Positions 56,201 to 64,000 of a stretch of 64,000 bases of DNA are shown in pieces. A program made the translations under genes and the position numbers. The notes beneath the pieces were generated by a model, which searched no databases, was not told where the DNA came from, and worked only from the letters and a program-made list of their open reading frames with translations. The DNA lies in the NCBI GenBank assembly GCA_903813345.2, contig CAIIXF020000001.1, positions 20,481,915 to 20,545,914 on the forward strand. Reading direction: 5' to 3'. The number at the start of each line of letters is the position of its first letter. The stretch's first letter is position 1. Origin of the DNA: Owenia fusiformis. Taxonomy: Eukaryota; Annelida; Polychaeta; Sabellida; Oweniidae.

Positions 56201-59200
56201 TAATTGACCATATAATTGTCTTGAATAGATACCTTATAGTTGTTGAGAAAACGTGGGCAGTATAATAAGAATAAAAAGAATAAACAAAAGAGGCAAAAAC
56301 AATAGACTCCAGATTTCATCTGGAGTCTAATAAGAATAAGAAAACTGACGAAAACAATAGACTCCAGATTTCATCTGGAGTCTAATAAAGAAGAAGAAGA
56401 AGAAGAAGAATACTGACAAAAGTAATAGACTCCAGATTTACATCTGGAGTCTAATAATAATAAGAATACAGGCAAAAGCAATAGACTCCAGATTTTCAAT
56501 CTGGAGTCTAATAATAAAAATACAGGCAAAAACAATAGACTCCAGATTTTCAATCTGGAGTCTAATAAAAGTAATATTCAATACAAAACTATGATTTTAA
56601 AAAATCTACCTACCACCTCAGATTTGAGTTTTTTCCATTCTTCAGTGTAGCTATAATCTTTATCAAATGAATCACTAAAGATTTTATCCAGTGTAAGCGG
56701 ATTTACTTTAGCATCAGCTGCAGCAGCTTCAGAAAAACCTTGTATGATGGAATCTTCATGAGGAATATCATTATCTGCTAGCAAATACCTTATTGGTTGA
56801 CCTCTACCTTTAAATGTAGCATATAATAGACTGAATATTCACTATTTTTTATTTGCTCACCAATAAATTCATATTTTCAGCCTGCCCAAATTTAGAACTT
56901 TAAAAGTAGACAACTTTAAAAGATAAGAAATTAGAAAAATCAAATGATGTACGTCACTTTAAGGAAGGTCTTCAGTCATCCTACGCATGTAATCATTGAA
57001 TAATTTGAAACATCTGCATTAATCTCTTACCCTTGCAGTCAAAGTAAATGTGCTTCAAGATAGACACTGAAAAACATAAAAGATATATGCTAAGGTTACA
57101 GTACATGAATGCTAATTATTAAGGTGTTTGGTGAGGCTGATTGTGATTTTAATTTCCTATGTAAAACCTTCCCCACTACAAAATAACCTAGTATAGTACT
57201 ATGTAAATGTTACCAGTTACAGTTTTTGTAGTCCAGTCCATAGTTACCACGCTATGTTAATGAAACATATGATTGATTCCATATTGGTAGTCCCTAGAAT
57301 TTGTTTTGTTTTTTCCAAAAGTTGCCTTTTGTGCTCTCATGTAAAACGATGACAAATTATTTTACTCACTTTTCAGTCTTACAATATCACCTTTGCTGAC
57401 TGAACCTCCTAGTAAGACAGACAGAAGTTTATGTTTTATCTATGGTGTTCAAGTGTCATTAAAATGATATTCAGATTGTCATCAATAATTGGACAATCAT
57501 TGAATTAGGTCAACTTGACCTATATGATATAAATCAGTTTGACTTAACTCAATGTCCAAATCATACTCACTTGCACCAGTAGGGGTTAGCTTAAGTAAAT
57601 GAGGGGGGGGGGGGGGGTAGGGTGAGAATAGAACATATGAAATGTATGGGGGAATAAATGAAATAGGATGGGAAGGGGAATCAAAGAGAAGAGAAATGCA
57701 AAAGTCAAGGCAGGTTGTATAGGTGGGATTGGGGGGATGTTAGTGCAATGAATAGGAAGGGAGTCAAGGCGATAGGTATGGGAATTGAGGTTAGGGGAGA
57801 GAAACAAGGAGAAGGGAGTCAAGGCGATGGGTATGGGAATTGAGGTTAAGGGAGAGAAACGAGGAGAAGGGAGACAAGGTGATGGGTATGGGAATTGAGG
57901 TTAGGGGATAGAAACAAGGAGAAGGGAGTCAAGGCAATGGGTATGGGAATTGAGGTTAGGGGATAGAAACAAGGAGAAGGGAGACAAGGTGATGGGTATG
58001 GGAATTGAGGTTAGGGGAGAGAAACAAGGAGAAGGGAGTCAAGGCAATGGGTATGGGAATTGAAGTTAGGGGATTGAAACAAGGAGAAGGGAGACAAGGT
58101 GATGGGTATGGGAATTGAGGTTAAGGGAGAGAAACAAGGAGAAGGGAGTCAAGGCGATGGGTATGGGAATTGAGGTTAGGGGAGAGAAACAAGGAAAGGG
58201 AGTCAAGGCAATGGGTATGGGAATTGAAGTTAGGGGATAGAAACAAGGAGAAGGGAGTCAAGGCAATGGGTATGGGAATTGAGGTTAGGGGAGAGAAACA
58301 AGGAGAAGGGAGACAAGGTGATGGGTATGGGAATTGAGGTTAGGGGAAAGAAACAAGGAGAAGGGAGACAAGGCAATGGGTATGGGAATTAAGGTTAGGG
58401 GAGAGAAACAAGGAGAAGGGAGACAAGGTGATGGGTATGGGAATTGAGGTTAGGGGAGAGAAACAAGGAGAAGGGAGTCAAGGCGATGGGTATGGGAATT
58501 GAGGTTAGGGGATAGAAACAAGGAGAAGGGAGTCAAGGCAATGGGTATGGGAATTGAGGTTAGGGGAGAAAAACAAGGAGAAGGGAGTCAAGGCAATGGG
58601 TATGGGAATTGAGGTAAGGGGATAGAAGCAAGGAGAAGGGAGACAAGGTGATGGGTATGGGAATTGAGGTTAGGGGAAGAGAAGAACAAGAAGGAGGTGT
58701 ACAAGAAAGGAGACTAGGTAAACAGGTACAAAAAGGGAGTTGAGGCAATGGGTATGGGAATTGAAGTAAGTAGGGGAAGGGAAACAAGGAGAAGGGAGTT
58801 GGGGCGATGAATATGGAAATTGCAGTAGAGGGAAGAGGAACAAGAAGGGAGTCAAGGTGAGGAGAATCAATGGTAGGCAAACAGAATCAATAGAAGGAGA
58901 GGGTTCAAAGCATTGGAGAAAATGAGTAACATGAAATGAATGGAAAAGTGATCAAGGAGATAGTCAAGGCAGCGGAATGGAAACTTTGAAAACTATATAT
59001 TGGCATTTGTGCCTACCCCAAGTATATAATGAATGCCATTTTACTTGATATGATGAGTCAACTACATGTTTTATTTATATTCACAGGAGAAGCATCTGCA
59101 GTTGCTGGATGTTGGAGCCTTGGATGAGAATTACCAGAAGTGGAAGTCTTGGATATGCGCTACAGCAATAGATCTGAATCCCCAATCTCCAGCTATTCTC

Positions 59201-61919
59201 CAGGCTGATTTCCTGGACTTTAAGGTGGGTAATCAGGATATTAAATATATACATGTATTATTCAATGAATTTGTTTCAACTGTTTCAGTTAGGCTTCTTG
59301 AAATATAATTCGATGAGGATATGTGATTCTAATTTGGTATAAGGGTGGAATGAATAGTATGCATATATACTTGGGACAAATACAGGGTGACCCAAAAAAC
59401 AGAACCATCCATAATTTCTTTAATACATATCTTATCAGCTTCATTTTTTCATATTTAGATACTACACCCTGGGGATGACAATGTGAGACTAAATTCCTTA
59501 CATAACATTTAATATTCTTCTTGCGTCCAAAATGTTACACATCATTTGTTGAGGAAGTGTCCTAGCAACCTTTAACCATCTTAAGTATGGCTGCACCTTC
59601 TGAGTGTTGTTTTGGAACAATGTTCAATGCAATCACACACAGTGCTCTCATACCTCATTCTAAGAACCATGTAGATATGAACGCTGATCATTTCTCCTTT
59701 CTTCCTCTTTCAACTCATTTTTAAATATTTGACTTTGATATTACATGTCAGGCAATGATTTTGACTGATCGTTCTGCTGTCTATATCGTTGATATTATCA
59801 AAAAGCGATGGTTGAAGGAAATATTTTCTTTTTTTAAATTACAGAAAGATGTCAGTCAAGTCTATGATGTGATTGTTCTGAGTCTTGTTCTGAATTTTGC
59901 TGGAGATCCAATCATACGTGGCAAAATGCTAAAGCAAGCCAGGAGACTGTGCAAAATTGATGGCCATGTCTTGGTAAGCATAAACATATATTTTTACTAG
60001 TATGACAGATTTGAGGGTGTATAACAGCAAAACCATCTCTTCCCCAATACAATTGATTACATGTACAATGTACTAGATACTGGGTTAATTGAATATATAA
60101 GATTGCCTGTTCAAGGCATTTCCTGTGTTCTTATATTTCCAGTTCATAATTTCATTTTTGACACATAGCATTATTATCAGATGAATTATCTTCATTTCTG
60201 TATCATGCTTAACACTTCCTTTATAAAAATACAAATACAAATTAGCATATTTTCCATGTTTTATTTATAGATTGTATTGCCCTTGCCTTGTGTGAAGAAC
60301 TCTCGCTATATGACCCATGACCTATTGAAGGAAATAATGGTGTCTTTAGGCTTTACATGTATTGATTCACATGATAGTAAGAGGTTGGCATTCATGATGT
60401 TTAAGAAGTCAGCAGGAGCAGCAGTTACACACAAGTGAGTTAACAAAATAATCAATGAGGCCACACATGATAAAATTAATGTTACCACAAAAGTTTACAT
60501 AATCATTGTCATATGATACTGGAATATGATGCAGTGATGGAAGAATGAAGTTACTTTGTTAAAGGGAAGTTTAGAATGATGATTTCATGAGTGAAGAATG
60601 TTAATTTTTTGGTACATTTAAGAGAAATTCAATTAATGTCTTCTAATTTCAAGATGGGGGTGAAGGGGACTGAACCGATAAAATGCCACATTTTCATGTC
60701 ACCAACACAAGTGGTGACATATTGTTATTGTCTCTAACTTTTTTTGTGGCAATGGTTGGTGTTTGGCATTTGGTGGTTGATGTTCAATGTGTGTAACAAA
60801 TGGCAGGTGGTGAGATTTTGCGAGCTAATGCGTTGTTTCAAGATATTTTAGTTATCCCAACGAACGAAGTTCGGTAGGGATATAGTGAAGCCCTCCGTCC
60901 GTCAGTCCGTCAGTCAGTCCGTCCGTCCGTCCGTCCGTCCGTCTGGAAGATAACTCAAATACGAGTTGACGGATTTTCTTCATATTTAGTGGAAAGATGT
61001 ATATTGGTGAATAGTTGTACGCAAAAAAAAAATTTTTTCAAGATGGCCGCCACTTTAAAAATGACGGGACTTTTTCGCAAAAAACATAAATTTTCATTCT
61101 AAACCAAAGTAATTAATATTATTGTTTGAAATTTTGGTAGTATATTCGCAACATCTATCTATTTCACACATATTCCGTGTTTTTCATCCTGACCCCCAGG
61201 GGCTGTGTATGGGGGTCAGGAAAACAGTAATTTTCGCTAATTTTTAGATCTTTCTGAAGTATAGCTTTATTATACTCAAATGAAAGGCAATTAAGAGTAG
61301 ATTGCAAATATTGTATCTTTTTTCTGATTCGAGCCTCGTAAAATTCAAAATGGCCGTCTAATGTACGATTTCGCAATAATTTTTCGATCCCTTCAAAGTA
61401 TGGCTATATTATACTCAAATTTTGAATTTTGGAGTAGATCACAATTATGGTATTATTCTTCAGATTTGTACCTCAGAAAATTCAAAATGGCTGCTTTGCA
61501 GGAATTCGCAATTCTAAAATTTAAATTTTTCAATTTTAACCAAAGTAATGAGTATAATTGATTGGAATTCGGTAATTGATATTTTGTTCGTTGGGATTTG
61601 CTACTCCGCGGAGTTGCCATTGTCTAGTTTTCAACATATTTCTGAACTATCTTAACAGTTTCAATTCTATTAATGTAGAAAGATGCACATTATATTGTAT
61701 GTAAATGCTCTGATTCATAAAAAAACTAAAAATTGCAACAAAAAAGTTTTTTACACATTTTTGGAAATAAAAAATGTCTACTCTGTAGACTGCAGGTCTA
61801 TTTTAACGCATGTTGAAACAATGACGTAATGAGATTTGTATTGATTTTTCAGAGTGTTCCCAAAGAAGGAGATGAAAAATGGTGTCAAGATGAACAACTT
61901 TACCATTGTTATTAAATGA
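32212..61919 (+). CDS. BMT2: BMT2-like 25S/28S rRNA adenine-N1 methyltransferase
   Basis: Probable nucleolar SAM-dependent enzyme of the Bmt2 family, which in yeast makes m1A2142 in 25S rRNA. Eight exons join in frame to 280 codons plus stop: 32212-32288, 41172-41313, 43758-43883, 59087-59224, 59845-59973, 60271-60434, 61853-61919. (That is seven coding blocks; a leader exon may make eight.) The first exon is a Lys/Arg-rich tail (SAKKKKSKRKHASRR), fitting nucleolar targeting. Then come a helical segment, the family block GGIAVYQVASKRGESKHG, SAM motif I LLDVGAL, acidic motif II ATAIDLNP, QADFLDF, the strand DVIVLSLVLNFAGDP, and VLPLPCVKNSRYMTHDLL. Yeast Bmt2 is somewhat longer. Vertebrate SAMTOR is a relative lacking the VLPLPC...SRY pattern as I recall it. 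Intron 3 is 15.2 kb and contains the GST gene on the other strand. Confidence 0.85.
32477..32965. mobile_element. Small TIR element with 6-bp target duplication
   Basis: The ends are inverted (caggcctgtcaact on the left, agttgacaggcctg on the right), flanked by aaattg on both sides (32471-32476 and 32966-32971). The body has repeated 'gcgtgaca' and 'ttggacacctt' words and no gene. CAGG termini recall hAT elements, but a 6-bp duplication does not fit their usual 8 bp, so I do not assign a superfamily. It is in BMT2 intron 1. Confidence 0.6.
32972..36849. other. BMT2 intron 1, repeat-derived and low-complexity DNA
   Basis: No exon is supported. Around 33960-34620 there are scattered repeats of 'ccggaagtg..atatttcc'. 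About 35180-35535 has inverted ends (acctgccggc and ggcaggt) enclosing AT-rich copies of 'acggtagattt'. About 35700-36000 is a run of G and C homopolymers with 'aaggccc' and 'gggccc' words. Open frames here are by-products of composition. Confidence 0.45.
36850..38144. mobile_element. Foldback element, arms about 530 bp
   Basis: Left arm about 36850-37395 and right arm about 37610-38144 are inverted copies, separated by about 215 bp. The outer ends share 'caggaacctgtatcaacacc'. Inner blocks include 'cgactttt', 'cacaaccgttata' and 'cctttcgttcgtttatcg'. Arms differ at many positions, so it is not recent. Target duplication not identified. It lies in BMT2 intron 1. Confidence 0.7.
38155..38245. 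repeat. Short tandem repeat, unit about 32 bp
   Basis: Three imperfect units of the pattern 'gcattataccgaaaccnatt' / 'ataccgacgc', immediately right of the foldback element. No coding meaning. Confidence 0.6.
38246..39600. other. BMT2 intron 1, no feature seen
   Basis: AT-rich DNA. Two weakly similar stretches (about 38640-38720 and 38810-38890, both containing 'acaatattacatat'-type words and 'accattggaaagcttat') suggest an old duplication. No gene supported. Confidence 0.4.
39600..40250. repeat. Dispersed repeat with internal tandem units (gtcacca family)
   Basis: Begins atgtcaccaccaactg...ggtggtgacatattgttatgg and ends ggtggtgacattttgtcatg. The interior has about four units of roughly 110-130 bp with 'caacttgcttcaaattgacc' and 'aaaatcatctacaagtt'. 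Diverged starts of the same family are at about 40798, 45491 and 60697, each reading 'ggtgacatattgttat' after a short hairpin. Class unknown; the hairpin next to a terminus is reminiscent of rolling-circle elements. Confidence 0.55.
42012..42150. repeat. Near-perfect hairpin, arms about 65 bp
   Basis: Inverted halves 42012-42078 and 42082-42150 meet at ctctacaat-gtact-attgtagag. Outer parts share 'aaatagtgactgcc' and 'agtgtaaat'. Further right, 'ttattatataccc' (about 42152) and 'gggtatataataaa' (about 42673) form another inverted pair, so the hairpin may be one end of a larger MITE of about 0.7 kb. It is in BMT2 intron 2. Confidence 0.7.
43313..43736. mobile_element. MULE-like MITE with 9-bp target duplication, next to a BMT2 exon
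   Basis: The TIRs (cgaactcc..gcagtg then cactgcggcgggcag, each with an internal stem) are inverted over about 40 bp and flanked by cattaagta on both sides (43304-43312 and 43737-43745). A 9-bp duplication fits Mutator-like elements. The right duplication ends 12 bases before the acceptor of BMT2 exon 43758-43883, so the insertion lies where the branch point and pyrimidine tract would be. Confidence 0.85.
44100..44265. repeat. Microsatellite-like array of tttatttgatcta
   Basis: About ten imperfect copies of a 8-13 bp unit. On the minus strand it offers many AATAAA hexamers, about 500-650 bases downstream of the GST stop codon, so it could supply that gene's poly(A) signal. Confidence 0.6.
44757..57066 (-). 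CDS. Glutathione S-transferase, Pi-like, nested in BMT2 intron 3
   Basis: Cytosolic dimeric enzyme that conjugates glutathione to electrophiles. Five coding exons join in frame to about 241 aa: 57031-57066, 56617-56807, 46094-46288, 45257-45319, 44757-44996. The thioredoxin-like N-domain has HIYFDCKGRGQPIRYLLAD (Tyr is the likely catalytic residue) and VLPVLKTPEGPVISQTNAIL, the glutathione-binding SNAIL-type motif. The helical C-domain has FLVGDKISFADYKIADFLD, containing the conserved N-capping box, and YPLLKAYLERILLRPKI. The pattern is closest to Pi class. The first exon starts TG-TCT: the ATG would be completed by an A at the end of an unseen upstream exon. Odd: residues about 33-75 carry an acidic stretch (SEAAAADAKVNPLTL...) some 20-25 residues longer than usual. 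Intron 2 is about 10.3 kb and holds an LTR retrotransposon. Confidence 0.88.
46289..48060. other. GST intron 2, left part
   Basis: No exon supported. About 47050-47990 contains a diverged member of the repeat seen at 54420-56280 (words 'ctcctgaaccggaagtcat', 'gacctagattttgac', 'agactccagat'). A gata/agat microsatellite is at about 47975-48055. Confidence 0.45.
48061..48563. mobile_element. MITE with TA target duplication
   Basis: Terminal inverted repeats (ccgtattatcgcctattggc on the left and its complement on the right) flanked by TA (48059-48060 and 48564-48565). Sub-terminal 'agtgcgcttgtg' and 'gtgcgcttatagg' continue the inverted similarity. No transposase. Lies in GST intron 2. Confidence 0.8.
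48588..50083. repeat. Dispersed repeat with TCCG microsatellite and about 350-bp tandem units (left part)
   Basis: Begins agctcacatggtgagctttt, followed by a (TCCG/TCTG)n tract at 48616-48662. Units starting at 'ttttaaaacctctgtcgata' occur at about 48675, 48830, 49175, 49520 and 49875. Each contains 'caaaatggccaccattttt' and 'aaagagtag'. The repeat continues after the LTR element (54292-54420) and ends near 'caccatgtgagcccagtacc'. The layout resembles Helentron-type non-autonomous elements, but I did not find clean termini. Confidence 0.65.
50084..50779 (-). repeat. LTR (left copy; 3' LTR if the element is on the minus strand)
   Basis: 696 bp, TG...CA ends. Contains a short internal duplication (tacgaaatggcattggcaag, three times near 50195-50290). 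Confidence 0.85.
51470..51883 (-). CDS. Short acidic protein of the LTR element (gag/pol remnant)
   Basis: Most likely starts at the internal Met of MATPTSEDK, giving about 117 residues. A charged N-terminal coiled-coil-like segment (KEAYMRLQREKKQQDEEI) is followed by a Ser/Asp-rich tract and a basic tail, RRSTRIRQKPDRLTY. The tail resembles the linker or C-terminal motif of many LTR-element polyproteins. It may be a fusion of gag start and pol end left by an internal deletion. No enzyme domain. Whether it is translated is unknown. Confidence 0.5.
   Translation of the reverse strand: MYVYYYHTLLVQIEYNTHIRMATPTSEDKYKEAYMRLQREKKQQDEEILRLDTQVVNLKNLKLYATSNDDTSDSDDVDHEVSSGNESTTSESDSDDSSSDGSFEILLFSKNQREEEDPSALRRSTRIRQKPDRLTYT
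51960..52285. repeat. Tandem repeat inside the LTR element, unit 93 bp
   Basis: Three full and one partial copy of a unit with 'acaccctgtagcaataaata' and 'gtgtatctctaatataaaca'; starts near 52031, 52124 and 52217. Confidence 0.75.
52795..53085. repeat. Tandem repeat inside the LTR element, unit about 60-67 bp
   Basis: Four to five units sharing 'gaatatcagagttcatgtga' and 'atatcaatgttcatgtac', with length variants lacking the 'ttttcaccttttcaac' part. Confidence 0.7.
53285..53540. repeat. Tandem repeat inside the LTR element, unit about 28 bp or its half
   Basis: About nine units of 'ggaatctcggttatcgaatc' / 'tcgaacct'. The array gives spurious frames full of E-S-R-x-W-N-L-G words; they are not proteins. 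Confidence 0.75.
53596..54291 (-). repeat. LTR (right copy; 5' LTR if the element is on the minus strand)
   Basis: 696 bp, same length and, by eye, same sequence as 50084-50779. Confidence 0.85.
54420..56302. repeat. Degenerate tandem repeat, unit about 430-480 bp
   Basis: Units start near 54430, 54910, 55335 and 55800. They share 'ggcaccaaatttagcgattt', 'tttggtttgcagattcggat' and 'gacaccatatctcaaaa'. Related single unit at about 47400-47850. No coding frame survives across units. Confidence 0.65.
56303..56567. repeat. Array of five identical-stem hairpins, period about 55-68 bp
   Basis: The stem tagactccagat...atctggagtcta occurs at 56303, 56358, 56426, 56482 and 56536, with 2-6 base loops (ttc, tta, tttca) and A-rich spacers (aataagaataag, aggcaaaaac). 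It follows directly on the degenerate tandem repeat and sits 50 bp from GST exon 56617-56807. The stem also appears half-formed at the end of the related repeat near 47150 and 47945, so it is probably the terminal hairpin of that family, multiplied. Confidence 0.85.
57600..58870. repeat. Purine-rich minisatellite, unit about 55 bp
   Basis: About 18-20 imperfect units of 'atgggtatgggaattgaggt' followed by 'taggggagagaaacaaggag' and 'aagggagtcaaggcg'. It starts after a G run at 57603-57617. The plus strand is strongly G/A-rich. Located in BMT2 intron 3, upstream of the GST first visible exon, so BMT2 RNA is G-rich here. The long open frames opposite are artefacts. Confidence 0.9.
59225..59844. 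other. BMT2 intron with a mariner-like repeat end
   Basis: At 59382 a terminus reading tacagggtgacccaaaaaac matches the mariner TIR style, but no partner end was seen within the intron. The sequence after it has no readable transposase. Confidence 0.45.
60855..61627 (+). mobile_element. Non-autonomous Helitron-like element, copy 2
   Basis: Same family as 12452-13337 and highly similar along its length. Begins TCCCAACGAACGAAGTTCG after A and ends CTAG before T, with the palindrome actccgcggagt nine bases before the CTAG. The (TCCG)n tract is longer here (about 60895-60942). It is in the last BMT2 intron. Confidence 0.78.
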
Positions 61920-62581
61920 AAGAGAAATGTAGAGAGGGTGATTGGTCAGAAACTACAGGAGCCTCCACAAGTGAAGTGCAACTAGGATACCAGTGATGCT
62001 TTGACCAAAGTGCTAAAATGATTCTAGTGCTACTAAAGACTGAAGTGCTTTGGTGATTGTAGTGCTACTGTGACTTAAGTAATACAACAACAATGGTACA
62101 TGATTCAAGTGCTGTATACTAGTGTATAGTGACTAAAGTGCAATAACAATGATTATACTGTGACTAAAGTGATTTAATCATTTTAGTGCATTTATGACTG
62201 AAGTACTACTATGATTCTAGTGATATTGTGTACAGAACGTGAACAGTAATTGCATTATTATATTCAAATCAAAGGTATTGGGTAGTAGATCATAAATATA
62301 GAATCATTTTGTTATCTTTTTTTTGCCATGGAAAACCAAAATTACTTTCCTTAGGGAATATGCAGAAATCTTCTTGAGATTCTACATAGCCTTTTACAAA
62401 TTCATGAACATTTGATATTTTCAGTCTCTATTAGCATATTTGATATCTTGTTGTGAACAATTAATTGCTAAATATACTTCAATGATTGAGAAACAATTTA
62501 TTGTATGTTGGGATTTGCTACTCAGCTGAGTTGCTGTTTTCTAGTTAATCTGTATTATTTGATTTGTGAACCAGATTACTG
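61920..62581 (+). other. BMT2 3' flank with another Helitron-like 3' end
   Basis: After the BMT2 stop there are repeats of 'gtgctac' and 'gactaaagtg' words (61995-62215). At 62505-62544 a Helitron-family 3' end is clear: ttgggatttgct, hairpin actcagctgagt, spacer, CTAG (62541-62544) before T. The nearest plausible AATAAA downstream of BMT2 is near 62924, inside the next element. Confidence 0.5.
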
Positions 62582-63993
62582 CAGGGTTCGTACACACCTG
62601 GAAATGTCAGGGAAATTGATTTATTTTTCCAGGTGCTGGAAATGTCAGGGAATTTTAAAATTGGGTCAAAAAGGGCCAAAAATGTCAGGGAATTTTGAAA
62701 CAGTAGATGTGTCAGGGAAATGTCAGGGAATTTTGTATCAATGTTGAAAGAATAATGTTCCAGCAAAATACATTTTAGGGCTATGACAGGATATAAGTGA
62801 AATCCAAAATCATCTAGTTGTTTCCACAAATTGCAAATCTTTTCATTAGGGTTGGTTGAATGACATTAGATCTGGTATTGTCTATTTGTAAGAACAGTGT
62901 GAACATTACACTGAAACCGAACAATAAAAATAATGTATAGATGATTTAATACAATTATGCTTTTTTATGTAGTAAGCTTAGTCTTAGGCCATTCAAAGTT
63001 AATTACTGGTATATATTTCATGGTTTGATGAGGGGTTAATCTGAGGGGGGGGGACGGGAGGTGAAAAACAAAAAAAATTCAGGGAGCTTTTTACAATGTA
63101 AAATTGTATTTATATTAAGAAGCTGTCTGTTCGACAGTCCGATCGTACGTCAGTCTTTTCAACTTTCAGGGGCTTTGTCAATTTTGAAAACCTTAGCACA
63201 TGGAAGTAGGCAACCAAAATGTGTGTGGGGTACTATTAACAGTTTTTGAATTTGGTCCAAATTTTTCTTCTTGTAAAGATGAACCCAGCATTTTACTTTG
63301 GCTCAAATTTTGTATGATGTAGCCTTAGGAACAAAGGACCTGCTCAAGAAGAAATATTCAAGATGGTCTCTGAATTCAAAATTGCCACCATTTTTTATGA
63401 AATATTTGATAATTTAAAGAAATTTGATTCCTGATAACACAAAATACTGATTATTTGATTTGGTATCATAGGCCTGAGCCTTTTCGTGATCTGGTGATGC
63501 TACTTGAGAAGGAATTTCTAATATGGTGTCAATTGTTTTGGTGTAATTTTCCCAAAAGGGAGAAGACAATAGTAATGCCAGGTTATTGCTAATAATGTTC
63601 ACAATGATAGTATTCAATAGAAATATGTTTCATTAGGTGGGAATTGCCCCTCAAGTGAGTTGCTATTTTTTTGATACATGTTGGCTATGCCCCTGTACAT
63701 GTATGTTTACCTTTGGCCTTATGCAATGTAAAATATGTAATATTAAAAATAAAATGTATCAGGAATAAATTGGTGAATAAGACTGCCTGTACAAGTAGTT
63801 AAGTCATGAGAAATGGTACTGAAGGAGAAACCCCAAATGTTTCATAATAAGTCTTTTTGTCTTGAATAATACAGTTTTTTGAGACTTTTTAGAGGGCGCG
63901 CGAGGAAAATTAGATCTGGAAATTTCCTTTTTTGCCTGGAAATGTCAGGGAATTGTCAGGGAAATTCATTTTGAAAAAGGTGTACGAACCCTG
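62582..63993. mobile_element. TIR element with 5-bp target duplication
   Basis: Ends are inverted (cagggttcgtacacacctgg on the left; aggtgtacgaaccctg on the right), flanked by tactg at 62577-62581 and 63994-63998. Both sub-terminal parts repeat 'ggaaatgtcagggaa'. The interior includes a decayed piece of the Helitron-like family (about 63110-63670). No transposase readable. This terminus type is widespread in animal genomes; I do not assign a superfamily. Confidence 0.7.
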
Positions 63994-64000
63994 TACTGAC

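Noticed and set aside
56303-56567. CRISPR-like regularly spaced palindromic repeats
   Set aside because: Spacers are low-complexity and similar to each other, there are no cas genes, and the surroundings are intron-rich animal genes.
57586-58880. Open frames rich in Pro, Leu, Ser and Phe opposite the minisatellite
   Set aside because: They are translations of a purine-rich tandem array; no gene structure or family resemblance.

Overview
This is a gene-poor, AT-rich, repeat-dense stretch of an animal nuclear genome. Genes are split by many GT-AG introns, purine synthesis is encoded as one trifunctional GARS-AIRS-GART gene (the animal arrangement), and most of the DNA is transposon-derived. 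The repeat types (short non-autonomous Helitrons with TCCG microsatellites, foldback mariners, TA- and TTAA-flanked MITEs, a non-LTR retrotransposon) and a fungal-type Bmt2 methyltransferase suggest a marine invertebrate rather than a vertebrate. I cannot name the phylum from the sequence alone.

Layout. 1-10 kb: foldback mariner, MITEs and a 5'-truncated non-LTR retrotransposon (minus strand). 10.2-14.5 kb (+): the last six exons of ALG3, the ER mannosyltransferase of N-glycan assembly, with a frameshift in the final exon as read. 16-17 kb: a second mariner foldback. 18.3-26.9 kb (-): complete GART coding region, 18 exons, 1015 codons in one continuous frame. 27.8-32 kb: foldback and hairpin elements, a GC-rich Harbinger-like MITE and a possible GART 5' leader exon. 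32.2-61.9 kb (+): complete BMT2-like rRNA adenine-N1 methyltransferase gene, eight exons, 280 aa. 44.8-57.1 kb (-): a Pi-like glutathione S-transferase of five coding exons, lying wholly inside BMT2 intron 3 on the other strand. The GST gene's second intron contains a young LTR retrotransposon (50084-54291) with two 696-bp LTRs and a 4-bp target duplication, itself inserted in a tandem-repeat element. 62.6-64 kb: another TIR element.

The four genes are housekeeping or detoxification genes and do not form a pathway. ALG3 and GART are convergent; GART and BMT2 are divergent with about 5.3 kb between their start codons; GST is nested and antisense. The main novelty is structural: nested genes, a MITE placed 12 nt from a BMT2 splice acceptor, Helitron ends with compensatory hairpin changes, and foldback elements built from tandem repeats. 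Exon borders were read by eye from splice signals, frame continuity and remembered family motifs. No alignment or search was run.
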